DNA of 64,000 bases from Mesorhizobium sp. (GCA_004017275.1 SAKE01000001.1:248001-312000); one strand, 5' to 3'; counted from the first letter of the stretch, positions 7,945 to 17,100 are shown. The notes: generated by a model from the letters alone, not told the origin. Translations and numbers: made by a program.

Positions 7945-9219
7945 ATGTCGGTGGAAAAAATAGACACGCTTGTCGTCGGCGGTGGCCAGGCGGGGGTGGC
8001 TATGTCTGAGCATCTGAGCAAATGCGGCGTGCCGCATCTCGTTCTCGAGCGTGGCCGGATCGCCGAGCGCTGGCGCTCGCAGCGGTGGGACTCGCTCGTT
8101 GCCAACGGCCCGGCCTGGCATGACCGTTTCCCGGGCATGGAATTTCCGGTGGCGGGTCCCGACGGCTTTCCCTCCAAGGAGGAGGTGGCCGACTATTTCG
8201 CCGCCTATGCAAGGCAGATCAATGCGCCGATCCGCTGCGGCGTCGAGGTCAAGCTCGCGCAGAGAAATGTCGGGCGGTTCGGATTCCGCGTCGAGACGTC
8301 GGACGGGGTGATTGAGGCCAGCAGCATCGTCGCGGCGACCGGACCTTTCCAGGTCCCCGTCATCCCCGCTCTTGTCCCCGGCGATGCCGGCATTCCGCAG
8401 ATTCATTCCAGCGCGTACCGCAACCCGGGACAATTGCCAAAGGGCGCGGTGCTGGTGGTGGGAGCGGGATCGTCAGGTGTGCAGATCGCCGATGAGCTTC
8501 AGCGCTCGGGGCGGCGCGTCTACCTCTCGGTCGGCGCGCACGACCGCCCGCCGCGTGCCTATCGCGGGCGCGATTTCTGCTGGTGGCTTGGTGTTCTCGG
8601 CAAATGGGACCTCGAGACCCCGGGACCCGGCACGGAACATGTCACGATTGCGGTGAGCGGCGCGCGTGGTGGCGAAACGATTGATTTCCGTCGGCTGGCC
8701 GCGCAGGGGCTTACCCTGGTCGGCATGACCAAGACATATCTGGACGGCGTGCTGACCTTCGCGCCCGATCTGGCAAAAAACATTGCCCGCGGTGACGCCA
8801 ACCTGATGTCACTGCTGGACGAGGCCGACGCCTATGTCGCGCGCAACGGTCTCGACCTTCCGGAGGAGCCCACAGCCCGGCGGATCGACCCGGATCCGGA
8901 ATGCCTGACCAATCCGCTTCTTGAACTCGATTTGGCTGAAGCCGGGATAGCGGCGATCATCTGGGCGACAGGCTTTGCCGTCGACTACAGCTGGTTGAAG
9001 GTCGATGCTTTTGACGAGAAGGGTCGGCCAAGGCATCAGCGCGGCGTCTCGGTCGAGCCTGGACTCTATTTTCTGGGCTTGCCTTGGCAGTCGCGAAGAG
9101 GGTCGAGTTTCATCTGGGGTGTCTGGCATGATGCCAAGCATGTCGCGGACCGTATTGCGACGCAGCGCAAATATCTGGCCTACCATGCTGCAGCACGGCG
9201 CGAGACAGTGGATGCCTGA
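7945..9219 (+). CDS. FAD-dependent NAD(P)-binding monooxygenase-like flavoprotein (CzcO/FMO type)
   Basis: 424 aa with two Rossmann folds: FAD motif GGGQAGVAMSEHLS near residue 12 and NAD(P) motif GAGSSGVQIADEL near 175. The FMO-like IHSSAYRNP lies before the second fold and ATGF is near 335. Such proteins oxygenate N, S or carbonyl carbons, but some have other redox roles, so the exact reaction is open. ATG 7945 is chosen for its strong purine-rich site (GGGGGGAAAGGA, 7926-7937). RidA, DUF1028, aldehyde dehydrogenase and LysR genes follow in the same direction with short gaps. Confidence 0.82.
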   Translation: MSVEKIDTLVVGGGQAGVAMSEHLSKCGVPHLVLERGRIAERWRSQRWDSLVANGPAWHDRFPGMEFPVAGPDGFPSKEEVADYFAAYARQINAPIRCGVEVKLAQRNVGRFGFRVETSDGVIEASSIVAATGPFQVPVIPALVPGDAGIPQIHSSAYRNPGQLPKGAVLVVGAGSSGVQIADELQRSGRRVYLSVGAHDRPPRAYRGRDFCWWLGVLGKWDLETPGPGTEHVTIAVSGARGGETIDFRRLAAQGLTLVGMTKTYLDGVLTFAPDLAKNIARGDANLMSLLDEADAYVARNGLDLPEEPTARRIDPDPECLTNPLLELDLAEAGIAAIIWATGFAVDYSWLKVDAFDEKGRPRHQRGVSVEPGLYFLGLPWQSRRGSSFIWGVWHDAKHVADRIATQRKYLAYHAAARRETVDA

Positions 9220-9263
9220 CCGACGCTGACTACAGCTGCGAGACCGACCTTATGGAGACCAGG

Positions 9264-9680
9264 ATGGCGCATACGAGAATCCGCAAGTTCAACACCAAGG
9301 ACACCTATCCCGAGCAGAAACTCGACAATGATCTGTGCCAGGCGGTCGTCACGCGGGGCGGCAGAACCGTCTATCTGCGTGGCCAGTGTCCTCAGGATCT
9401 CGACACCGCCAAGAATATCGACAGCCACGATCCGGTCGAGCAGACGCACAAGGTGATGCAGAACATCAGGCAGCTCATCGAAGAATGCGGCGGCACCATG
9501 GAGCATCTGGTCAAGGTGGTCGTCTACATCACCGACGTGCGCCATCGCGAGGCGGTCTACCGCACCATGGGCGAGTATATCAAAGGCGTCCATCCGGTTT
9601 CGACCGGCCTCGTCGTGCAGGCCCTGGCACGGCCGGACTGGCTGGTCGAGATCGACGGCACCGCCGTAATACCGGACTGA
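9264..9680 (+). CDS. RidA/YjgF/UK114-family protein
   Basis: About 138 aa, the size of a single RidA domain. It has the family pattern: a central VYLRGQCPQDLD strand, QTHKVMQNIRQLIEECGG helix, VVVYITDVRHR, and a C-terminal VQALARPDWLVEIDGTAV with the conserved late acidic residue. Canonical RidA hydrolyses reactive 2-aminoacrylate and imine intermediates; subfamily members in catabolic operons deaminate pathway-specific imines. The ATG at 9264 has GGAG six bases upstream; an in-frame ATG at 9252 is possible. The DUF1028 gene starts 5 bases after its stop. Confidence 0.88.
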   Translation: MAHTRIRKFNTKDTYPEQKLDNDLCQAVVTRGGRTVYLRGQCPQDLDTAKNIDSHDPVEQTHKVMQNIRQLIEECGGTMEHLVKVVVYITDVRHREAVYRTMGEYIKGVHPVSTGLVVQALARPDWLVEIDGTAVIPD

Positions 9681-9685
9681 GGCTG

Positions 9686-10360
9686 ATGACGTTTTCAATT
9701 GTCGCGCGATGCAGCCGCACCGGTATGTTCGGCGTCGCGGTGTCGTCCTCCTCTCCGGCGGTGGCGGCGCGCTGCGCCCATGCGCAGGCCGGCGCGGGCG
9801 CGGTCGCCAGCCAGAACGTCACCGATCCGACGCTCGGCACAAGGGGGCTCGAACTGCTGACGCGCGGCGCTTCGGCCGCCGAGGCGGTCGCTATCCTGAA
9901 GCGCACCGGCGCCTACAGCGAGTATCGGCAGGTACTGGCGGTCGATGCCGCCGGGACCACAGCGAGCCATTCCGGGCCCAGGGCGCTCGGCATCTGGGCG
10001 GAGGCGCGCGCGGACAATGTCGCCTGCGGCGGCAATATGCTGGCCCATGACGGCGTGCCGCAAGCCATGGTCGAGGCCTTCTTGGCCTCGGAAGGGCATC
10101 TCGGCGACCGCCTGATCGCGACCATGCGCGCTGCGCTGAAGGCGGGTGGCGAGGCGGGTCCGGTGCATTCGGCTGGAATGAAGCTGGTGCGCGAGGTCGC
10201 CTGGCCCGTCGCGGACCTGCGCTGCGACTGGACCGACAACTGCCCGATCGAGGAACTGGCGGCCTTGTGGGATCGCTACAAGCCGCAGCTCGATGCCTAT
10301 GTCACCCGCGCGATCAATCCGTCCGACGCGCCGAGCTACGGCGTGCCGGGCGACGAGTAG
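9686..10360 (+). CDS. DUF1028 family protein (Ntn-hydrolase-like fold)
   Basis: 224 aa. It begins MTFSIVARC, continues GMFGVAVSSSSPAVAARC and ASQNVTDPTLGTRGLELL, the DUF1028 pattern in which a residue just after Met would be the Ntn nucleophile. The biochemical role of this family is not established. Its members often sit beside RidA, amidase or peptidase genes, and a hydrolytic role on an amide in this pathway is a reasonable guess. The open frame extends upstream inside ridA but the ATG at 9686 fits the family N-terminus exactly. Confidence 0.8.
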   Translation: MTFSIVARCSRTGMFGVAVSSSSPAVAARCAHAQAGAGAVASQNVTDPTLGTRGLELLTRGASAAEAVAILKRTGAYSEYRQVLAVDAAGTTASHSGPRALGIWAEARADNVACGGNMLAHDGVPQAMVEAFLASEGHLGDRLIATMRAALKAGGEAGPVHSAGMKLVREVAWPVADLRCDWTDNCPIEELAALWDRYKPQLDAYVTRAINPSDAPSYGVPGDE

Positions 10361-10400
10361 CCAGGACGCAAGTAGCCGGCATACAGGGGGAGGCATCCGC

Positions 10401-11891
10401 ATGAGCGAGCTCAGTCACAAGGACTGGATCGGCAAGGCGTCCGCGATCCGTTTTCGCGACAAGGCGTTCATCGACGGCAAGACGGTTGCCGCGCGTTCGG
10501 GCCGAACTTTCGCCAGTATAAATCCGGCCACCGGTGAAAAGCTGGCCGAGGTGGCGTCCTGCGGCGAGGAAGATATCGATCTGGCAGTCACCGCGGCGCG
10601 CCGCAGTTTCGAGGCCGGTGTCTGGTCACGCACCAGCCCGGCGCACCGCAAGGAGGTGCTGCTGCGGCTGGCGCGGCTGCTGCGCGAAAATCTGCAGGAG
10701 CTTGCCCTGCTCGAGTCGCTCGACATGGGCAAGTTGGTCACGGATGCGGCGACCGTCGACGTCCCGGGTTCGGCGGCGATCTTCCAGTGGTATGGCGAGG
10801 CCATCGACAAGATCTACGACGAGATCGCGCCGACCGGCGCGAGCAATCTGGTGCTGGTGCGGCGCGAGCCGCTCGGCGTCATCGGTGCCGTGGTGCCGTG
10901 GAATTTTCCGCTCGACATGGCCACATGGAAATGCGCGCCCGCGCTGGCGGCGGGCAATTCGGTAGTGCTGAAGCCCGCCGAGCAGTCGCCTTTCTCGGCC
11001 CTCCGGCTGGCGGAACTTGCCATGGAGGCGGGCCTGCCCGCCGGTGTGCTCAATGTCGTGCCTGGCCTTGGCGAGACGGCCGGCCAGGCGCTCGGCCGCC
11101 ACATGGATGTGGATTGCCTTGCCTTCACCGGATCGACCTCGGTCGGCAAAATGTTCCTGCAGTATTCGGGCCAGTCGAACATGAAGCAGGTCTGGCTCGA
11201 AACAGGTGGCAAAAGCCCGAACCTTGTCTTCGCCGATTGCGGCGATCTCGATGCGGCAGCCGACATGGCGGCGTTCGGCATCTTCTTTAACCAGGGCGAG
11301 GTGTGTTCAGCCAATTCGCGCCTGCTTGTGCAACGCTCCATCAAGGAGGCCTTCGTGGAGAAACTGGCTGAGCGCGCAGCGGCCACCCAGCCTGGCGATC
11401 CGCTCGACCCGGCGTCGAAAATGGGCGCCATGGTCGATGCCCGCCACGCCGCCAACGTCATGCGGTTCGTCGAGGCCGGCAAGAAGACCGCGCGCCTGGT
11501 TGCCGGCGGTGATCGTGTCACCGTCAACGGCCGAGGCAGCTTCATACAGCCGACCATCTTCGACAATGTTGCCCATGACGACCCGATTGCCAGGAATGAG
11601 ATATTCGGGCCGGTGCTTTCGGTCATTGCGTTCGACGATGAAGAGCAGGCTATCCGCATCGCCAATGACAGCCCGTACGGGCTGGCGGCATCGCTGTGGA
11701 CCGACAGTCTTTCGCGCGCGCATCGCGTTGCCGGACGGCTGCGCGCCGGCACGGTTTCCGTCAACACGGTCGATGCGCTGAGCCCGATGACGCCGTTCGG
11801 CGGTGTCAAGCAATCGGGCTTTGGCCGCGACCTGTCGCTGCATGCGCTGGACAAGTACACCGCGCTGAAAACGACATGGATCAAATACTGA
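10401..11891 (+). CDS. Aldehyde dehydrogenase, NAD(P)-dependent (PuuC/aldehyde dehydrogenase family type)
   Basis: 496 aa. NAD-binding FTGSTSVGK, the general-base region LETGGKSPNLVF and the catalytic Cys in NQGEVCSANSRL are all present, with the C-terminal SVNTVDALSPMTPFGGVKQSG close to gamma-glutamyl-aminobutyraldehyde/guanidinobutyraldehyde dehydrogenases. It oxidises an aldehyde to its acid in the cytosol. ATG 10401 follows a GGGGGAGG site. The operon context (RidA, FMO, GMC upstream) suggests it removes an aldehyde formed from an amine or alcohol. The substrate is not identifiable. Confidence 0.9.
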   Translation: MSELSHKDWIGKASAIRFRDKAFIDGKTVAARSGRTFASINPATGEKLAEVASCGEEDIDLAVTAARRSFEAGVWSRTSPAHRKEVLLRLARLLRENLQELALLESLDMGKLVTDAATVDVPGSAAIFQWYGEAIDKIYDEIAPTGASNLVLVRREPLGVIGAVVPWNFPLDMATWKCAPALAAGNSVVLKPAEQSPFSALRLAELAMEAGLPAGVLNVVPGLGETAGQALGRHMDVDCLAFTGSTSVGKMFLQYSGQSNMKQVWLETGGKSPNLVFADCGDLDAAADMAAFGIFFNQGEVCSANSRLLVQRSIKEAFVEKLAERAAATQPGDPLDPASKMGAMVDARHAANVMRFVEAGKKTARLVAGGDRVTVNGRGSFIQPTIFDNVAHDDPIARNEIFGPVLSVIAFDDEEQAIRIANDSPYGLAASLWTDSLSRAHRVAGRLRAGTVSVNTVDALSPMTPFGGVKQSGFGRDLSLHALDKYTALKTTWIKY

Positions 11892-11941
11892 AGCCGCGCG
11901 GGCGCTTGATCGCGGCGCGCAAACCGGCAACATAGAAGCCC

Positions 11942-12877
11942 ATGCCGCTACGCTTCACCCTGAGACAACTGGAATATTTCGTCGCCGTCGGCGAAGCCGG
12001 CTCCATTACCAAGGCGGCCGAGCAGGTCAATGTTTCGCCGCCTTCGATCTCGGCGTCCATCGCGCAGCTCGAGGCCGAATTCGGCGTCCAGCTTTTTGTG
12101 CGCAAGCATTCGCATGGCCTGTCGCTCACGGCCGGCGGGCGCGTTTTCCTCAAGGAGGCCGCCAGGCTGCTAGCCGACGCCGACGCCCTGCACGATATTG
12201 CCGGCGACATCGCCGAGAAGGTGCGGGGGCCGCTGGCGGTCGGATGCCTGCTGACCTTCGCGCAGATCGTCATGCCGACCCTGCGCATGAAGTTCGAGCG
12301 CGCCTATCCCGAGGTGCGGTTCAGGCAGTTCGAACGCAACCAGGGTCAGCTGCTCGAAATGTTGCAACGTGGCGAAATCGACGCGGCGCTGACCTACGAT
12401 CTAGAACTGTCGCAGGACACGACGTTCGAACCGCTGATGCTGGTGCCGGCCTATGTCATGCTGCCACAGGGGCACCGCTTCGCCGGCAAGGCTTCCATCA
12501 CGCCGGAAGAGCTGGCCGACGAGCCGATGGTGTTGCTCGACCTGCCATATAGCCGCGAATATTTCCTCTCGGCCTTTCATTCGCGGGGGATCCGGCCGAA
12601 CATTGCCGAGCGCACCGGCGACATCGCGGTAATGCGTTCGATGGTTGCGAACGGCTTCGGCTATGGCATCGCCAACATGCGGCCGCTCAACACGCTGGCG
12701 CCAGACGGCAAGCCGCTGGTCTTCGTGCCTCTGGAGGGGGATTTGCGGCCTCTGACCATGGGGGTCGCATTGCCCAACGCCGAGCACCGCACCCAGACGG
12801 TGCAGGCATTCATCGATCATTGCCGCCGTTTCGTCGTCGAACAGGGCGTGTTCGGCAGCGGGCGGGTCGTGGAATAG
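11942..12877 (+). CDS. LysR-family transcriptional regulator
   Basis: 311 aa. The N-terminal winged helix-turn-helix is clear (LRQLEYFVAVGEAGSITKAAEQVNVSPP, broken here as FVAVGEAGSITKAAEQ then VSPPSISASIAQLE). The effector domain starts near residue 90 (GPLAVGCLLTFAQIVMPTL). It is the last gene of the FMO-RidA-DUF1028-ALDH operon, with only 50 bases before it. It is therefore the best candidate to recognise the TTAGG-N5-CCTAA boxes at 3211, 7825 and 14235; that link is inferred. A dispersed palindrome begins at its stop codon. Confidence 0.92.
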   Translation: MPLRFTLRQLEYFVAVGEAGSITKAAEQVNVSPPSISASIAQLEAEFGVQLFVRKHSHGLSLTAGGRVFLKEAARLLADADALHDIAGDIAEKVRGPLAVGCLLTFAQIVMPTLRMKFERAYPEVRFRQFERNQGQLLEMLQRGEIDAALTYDLELSQDTTFEPLMLVPAYVMLPQGHRFAGKASITPEELADEPMVLLDLPYSREYFLSAFHSRGIRPNIAERTGDIAVMRSMVANGFGYGIANMRPLNTLAPDGKPLVFVPLEGDLRPLTMGVALPNAEHRTQTVQAFIDHCRRFVVEQGVFGSGRVVE

Positions 12878-12936
12878 AGCAATTCCAGGAAAAGTGTGGA
12901 ACGGTTTTCCCACAGGAATTGCGTCAAAACGAAGAG
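12876..12936. repeat. Short dispersed palindrome, copy 1 (AGAGCAATTCC ... GGAATTGCGTCAAAAC)
   Basis: About 61 bases that overlap the LysR stop codon. Arms GCAATTCC (12879-12886) and GGAATTGC (12915-12922) are perfectly complementary. A nearly identical copy is at 36636-36695, also starting inside a TAG stop. From memory, such units are widespread between genes in Mesorhizobium relatives. It may act as a 3' end structure for the gene it follows. Confidence 0.75.
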
Positions 12937-12952
12937 ATCCCGCGACGGCCTA

Positions 12953-14119
12953 TCAGGCAGTCTGAAGCCGGTGACCGGCAAGGCGCCGCAGCAGATTGTC
13001 CAGCATGTCGTCGCAGCGGCGCATCTGTTCGACGCTGACGAATTCGTCCGGTCTATGCCCTTGCGCCATCGAGCCCGGTCCGCACACGATGGTCGGCGTG
13101 CCGAGGTCGCGGCTGAACAATCCGCCTTCGGTGCCGAAGGCAACCTTGATGGTATCGTTGGCGCCGGTTAACGATTTGACGAAGGCTACGGCCTGCGAGT
13201 TCGCCGGCGTGTCCAGCCCTGGATAGGTGTTGGTGATATCGATGTCGATGGCCGCCTCTGGCGCGATCGTTGAAGCCGCAGCAGCAATGCGCGCTGCCGC
13301 CGCGCGTAACCCATCGAGGATTTGGTCGGGATTGTCGGCCGCGACATTGCGGATCTCGAAGTCGAGCTGGCAGAGGTTCGGCACGATGTTGAGCGCCACG
13401 CCGGCATTCATCTTGCCAACGTGGACAGTCGTGTAGGGAATGTCGTAGTCGCCGTCGCGTACGCCATCCCGCGCCAGCCAATCCTGTTCTTGGCGCAGTG
13501 CGGAGACGAAGTCGCAGCCCAGATGAATGGCATTGAGTGCCAAGGGGGCCAGCGCCGAATGGCCTTCGCGTCCCCTGCAGATGGCGCGCGCCGCAAGCTT
13601 GCCCTTGTGGCCGGTCGCAACCTGCATGCTGGTCGGCTCGCCGACGATGCACAGCAATGGCCGGTGCGGCGCAGCCTGCAGCATGTCGATCAGGCTGTGC
13701 ACGCCTATGCAGCCGACCTCTTCGTCGTAGGAAAGCGCCAGATGCAAGGGCGTTTGCAGGCTCATTTTCGAGGCCTTGAGGCACGCGGCAAGCGCGCAGG
13801 CCACGAAACCCTTCATGTCGGCCGCGCCGCGGCCGTAAAGCTTGCTGTCGCGCGCGCTCATCTCGAAAGGCGGCAGCGTCCAGTCCTGGCCGTCGATGGG
13901 GACGACATCAGTATGGCCGGACAGCATGACGCCGGGAGCGTCGGCCGGCCCGATGGTGGCGAAAAGGTTCGCCTTATGGCCGTCCGCGCTGCGGATGATC
14001 TGGCATGCAATGCCCTGTGCCGCCAGTAACTCCGTCACGTAGCCGATGAGGTCGAGGTTCGAAACGCGGCTCACCGTCGGGAATGCGATCAGCTTTTCAA
14101 GGATTCGGATGCTGTCCAT
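12953..14119 (-). CDS. Acetylornithine deacetylase-like M20 metallopeptidase (ArgE/DapE family)
   Basis: 388 aa, start ATG at 14119. Metal-binding motifs are intact: SGHTDVVP (His ligand, near residue 70), YGRGAADMKG (bridging Asp), and the catalytic/ligand pair in SYDEEVGCIG. The GEPTSM loop and a lid domain (HSALAPLALNAIHLG) follow, with FGTEGGLF near the C-terminus. ArgE-type enzymes remove N-acyl groups from ornithine or other amino acids. The catabolic setting, convergent with LysR and divergent from the TMADH-family gene, argues for a pathway-specific deacylase rather than the arginine housekeeping enzyme. A paralogue is at 43574-44698. Confidence 0.9.
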   Translation of the reverse strand: MDSIRILEKLIAFPTVSRVSNLDLIGYVTELLAAQGIACQIIRSADGHKANLFATIGPADAPGVMLSGHTDVVPIDGQDWTLPPFEMSARDSKLYGRGAADMKGFVACALAACLKASKMSLQTPLHLALSYDEEVGCIGVHSLIDMLQAAPHRPLLCIVGEPTSMQVATGHKGKLAARAICRGREGHSALAPLALNAIHLGCDFVSALRQEQDWLARDGVRDGDYDIPYTTVHVGKMNAGVALNIVPNLCQLDFEIRNVAADNPDQILDGLRAAAARIAAAASTIAPEAAIDIDITNTYPGLDTPANSQAVAFVKSLTGANDTIKVAFGTEGGLFSRDLGTPTIVCGPGSMAQGHRPDEFVSVEQMRRCDDMLDNLLRRLAGHRLQTA

Positions 14120-14211
14120 GCGTTGTATGTCTCATTGGCCGTGCGCGCTATCTAGCATCGCGTGGCCGCGGCGCTGAAGTCGCATTTGGCTCAGCCGGGA
14201 TTCACCGGATG

Positions 14212-14251
14212 CTAATCCAGACGGCGGGGGCGGATTAGGCGCGTCCTAATC
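14212..14251. promoter_or_regulatory. Operator-like cluster with GATTAGG-CGCGT-CCTAATC
   Basis: GATTAGG (14233-14239) and CCTAATC (14245-14251) form a perfect 7+7 dyad whose core TTAGG-N5-CCTAA equals the box at 3211. A further CTAATCC at 14212-14218 pairs with GGATTAG (14232-14238), so alternative or double binding is possible. It lies between the divergent ArgE-like and TMADH-family genes, about 150 bases from the latter's start. Confidence 0.55.
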
Positions 14252-14399
14252 GACACAGAAGAAATCTGTAGTTTTCCGGCACGCGCCGCAACTTATGAGT
14301 AGGTTCACGGCATCTGCCCACCGGGCAGACCGGCTTGCGTCAAGGTTTGAAACCATCACCGCGCATGCCGCGATGCGACGCTGGCAGGAAGGAAGCACC

Positions 14400-16469
14400 A
14401 TGCGTGATCCACGCTACGACATTCTGTTCGAGCCTGTGAAGATCGGTCCGGTGACCGCCAAGAACCGCTTCTATCAGGTTCCGCATTGCAATGGCGGCGG
14501 CTACCGCGATCCTTCCGCAGCGGCCGAGATGCGGCGCATCAAGTCGGAAGGCGGCTGGGGCGTCATCTTCACCGAGCAGACCGAGATGCACCACACGTCG
14601 GAGATCACGCCCTTCATCGAGCTCAGGCTGTGGGACGACGCCGATATCCCGGCGCTCGCCAAAATGGCCAAGGCCATGCACCAGCATGGCGCGCTGGCCG
14701 GCATCCAGCTGGCCTATTCCGGTATCAACGGTCCCAACCTCTACACCAAGGAAGTGCCGCGCGGTCCGTCGGCGTTGCCGATCCGGACCTTTACCAACGA
14801 TCCGGTTCAAGCGCGCGCAATGGACAAACAGGATATCCGCGACCTGCGCCGCTGGCACCGCAATGCCTTCAAACGTGCCAAGTTGGCGGGCTTCGATCTG
14901 GTGTGCCTCTACGGCGCGCATGGCTTCGGCATCATCCAGCACTTCCTGTCCACCGCCACCAATCAGCGCAGTGACGAATATGGCGGCTCGCTGGAAAACC
15001 GCTCGCGGCTGATGCGCGAGCTGATCGAAGAGGGTCGCGACGCCATCGGCGACACCTGCGGCCTGACGCTGCGGCTGTCACTGGACGAGATGATCGGCGA
15101 GCTTGGTTTTGCCAATTCCGAAGTGCGCGACATGATCGAGATGCATGCCGATCTGCCCGACCTGTGGGATCTGGCGCATGGCGCCTGGGAAGACTGCTCC
15201 GGGCCGTCGCGATTCAAGGAGGAGGGCGCACAGGAGAGCCTGGTGTCCGGCATCAAAAAACTGACCTCGAAGCCGGTCGTCGGCGTCGGTCGCTTCACCT
15301 CGGCGGATGTGATGGTGAAGATGATCAAGTCCGGTACGCTCGATTTCATCGGCTGTGCGCGCCCGTCCATCGCCGATCCCTTCCTGCCGAAGAAGGTTGA
15401 AGAGGGGCGGATCGAGGACATTCGCGAGTGCATCGGCTGCAACATCTGCATCACCGGCGACATGACCATGTCGATCTCGCGCTGCACGCAGAATCCGACC
15501 TTCATGGAGGAGTGGCGCAAGGGCTGGCATCCTGAACGCATGCAGGCCAAGGGCGACAGCGACAGCGTGCTGATCGTCGGCGCCGGTCCCGCCGGACTGG
15601 AAGCTGCCCGCGCGCTCGGCCTGCGCGGCTATCAGGTGGCCCTCGCCGAAGCCGGCACCGAACTTGGCGGTCGCGTGGCGCGCGAGTGTCTCTTGCCCGG
15701 TCTCTCCGCATGGGGCCGAGTTCGCGACTATCGCCAGTATCAGATTAGCCAGATGTCCAATGTCGACGTCTACTTCGAAAGCCGATTGTCGGCTGAGGAC
15801 ATCCTCGCCTTCGGCTTTCAAAACATCGCCATCTCCACTGGCTCGACATGGCGCCGCGACGGCGTGGCGCGCGCGCATGTCGTGCCGATGCCGGTGGACC
15901 CAGCCATGCCGCTCTATACCCCGGACGACCTGATGGGCGGAAATGTTCCGACCGGCAAAGTCGTGTTGTTCGACGACGACCACTATTACATGGGCGGCGT
16001 TCTGGCAGAGCTTATGACGCGCCGAGGCGCGAAGGTGACGCTGGTGACGCCATCCGCCTATGTGTCCGACTGGACCCGCAACACGCTGGAGCAAGGCGCC
16101 ATCCATCGCCGGCTGGCCGCGCTCGGCGTCGAGATCGTGCTGAACCGGACCGTGACGCGCGTCGTGCCGGGAGGCGTTGCCACCGCCTGCGGCTACACCG
16201 GTGCCGAACGCGACATTGCCGCCAACGCCGTGGTGCTGGTAACGTCGCGCCAACAGGACGACCAGGTCTGGCGCGACCTGAAAGCGCGGCGCAACGAATG
16301 GGCCGACAATGGCATTCGCTCGATCAAGGTCATAGGCGATGCCGAGGCGCCAGGTCCGATCGCCTGGGCGACCTATGCCGGACACCGCTTCGCGCGCGAA
16401 CTGGACGAAGACGATATCGGTGATGCGCTGCCGTTCCGCCGTGAAGTGACAGCTTTGGCGGCGGGGTAG
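14400..16469 (+). CDS. Trimethylamine dehydrogenase-family Fe-S flavoprotein (N-demethylase, DgcA/StcD-like)
   Basis: 689 aa. It follows trimethylamine/dimethylamine dehydrogenase nearly end to end. The FMN TIM barrel starts DPRYDILFEPVKIGP, and KNRFYQVPHC keeps the Cys that carries covalent FMN in TMADH. The active-site LYGAH is retained, and CIGCNIC plus a later Cys (SRCTQNP) make the [4Fe-4S] site. A dinucleotide-binding half starts VLIVGAGPAGLEAARAL near residue 390. Related rhizobial and Pseudomonas enzymes demethylate dimethylglycine or N-methylproline. Start ATG 14400 has AGGAAGGA (14386-14393). No electron-transfer flavoprotein gene is adjacent, which is unusual. The methylated substrate is unknown. 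Confidence 0.88.
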   Translation: MRDPRYDILFEPVKIGPVTAKNRFYQVPHCNGGGYRDPSAAAEMRRIKSEGGWGVIFTEQTEMHHTSEITPFIELRLWDDADIPALAKMAKAMHQHGALAGIQLAYSGINGPNLYTKEVPRGPSALPIRTFTNDPVQARAMDKQDIRDLRRWHRNAFKRAKLAGFDLVCLYGAHGFGIIQHFLSTATNQRSDEYGGSLENRSRLMRELIEEGRDAIGDTCGLTLRLSLDEMIGELGFANSEVRDMIEMHADLPDLWDLAHGAWEDCSGPSRFKEEGAQESLVSGIKKLTSKPVVGVGRFTSADVMVKMIKSGTLDFIGCARPSIADPFLPKKVEEGRIEDIRECIGCNICITGDMTMSISRCTQNPTFMEEWRKGWHPERMQAKGDSDSVLIVGAGPAGLEAARALGLRGYQVALAEAGTELGGRVARECLLPGLSAWGRVRDYRQYQISQMSNVDVYFESRLSAEDILAFGFQNIAISTGSTWRRDGVARAHVVPMPVDPAMPLYTPDDLMGGNVPTGKVVLFDDDHYYMGGVLAELMTRRGAKVTLVTPSAYVSDWTRNTLEQGAIHRRLAALGVEIVLNRTVTRVVPGGVATACGYTGAERDIAANAVVLVTSRQQDDQVWRDLKARRNEWADNGIRSIKVIGDAEAPGPIAWATYAGHRFARELDEDDIGDALPFRREVTALAAG

Positions 16470-16650
16470 ACCGATGGCATGGCTTGATAGGGAAATGACG
16501 TCGCCACAAGCCGATAGTGTTTCGCGCTAGCGTGTCGAAATCTGATGTCGGGATCAATCGCAAGACAATACGGAACGATACAGGAAACTTTCTAATTTTG
16601 GCCCACCGGGCCTGCGATAACCATTGATTTTGCAACGAAAAAATGCAGTG

Positions 16651-16887
16651 GTGACGGTACTTTTTGAGACGACTTTGGGCACGCTGTTGACCGCCGCAAA
16701 GTGAAAAAATCGTCCGATTGGTCCCGATAGTTGGTGAAACCTTCAAATATTTTTTCTGGCGAATTTTCCTTTAAAATCAAAAGCGTAGTTTTTTGACGGT
16801 TCTGGTGTCGGACTTTTCGAGTCTACAATAAATATTTGACAGTAATTTCAATGGGTTATATTATGTTTGAGTAATCGAGTGGGAGTG
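16651..16887 (+). repeat. Dispersed repeat copy 2, left module
   Basis: Starts GTGACGGTACTTTTTGAGA and ends TAATCGAGTGGGAGTG, with the same ordered blocks as copy 1 (CGTCCGATTGGT, GATAGTTGGTGAAACC, CCTTTAAAATCAAAAGCGTA, TCAATGGGTTATAT). It is clearly richer in A+T than the genes beside it. The preceding bases 16470-16650 after the TMADH-family gene show no gene. Confidence 0.75.
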
Positions 16888-16969
16888 AGGGGTACAATCG
16901 GCGGCAATAGCGTAGTTTCGGCGGTGATTTTCGCCGCCCCTATGAATTGCCTTCGTGTCCATTTCTGCC

Positions 16970-17100
16970 TCCTTCTCGAGTGTAAATCTCCATCTCCGAT
17001 CTGGCAGACGCGATCCCAGCCCACCTCCCGGATCAAGTAAAGTGCTTTCGAACGGCGCGAGCGCTGTGGCGTAGAACAGCGTGCGTAAAGGCGTGTCTGC
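16970..17100. repeat. Dispersed repeat copy 2, right module
   Basis: Matches 45951-46090 over about 130 bases: both contain AATCTCCATCTCC, GTAAAGTGCTTTCGAA, GAGCGCTGTGGCGTAGAAC and AAGGCGTGTCTGC. Read on the minus strand both copies give FYATAL(A/S)PFESTL, so either it is a degenerate coding remnant or the frame is coincidental. In copy 2 it lies about 80 bases after the left module, so the two modules form one composite element. Confidence 0.65.
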
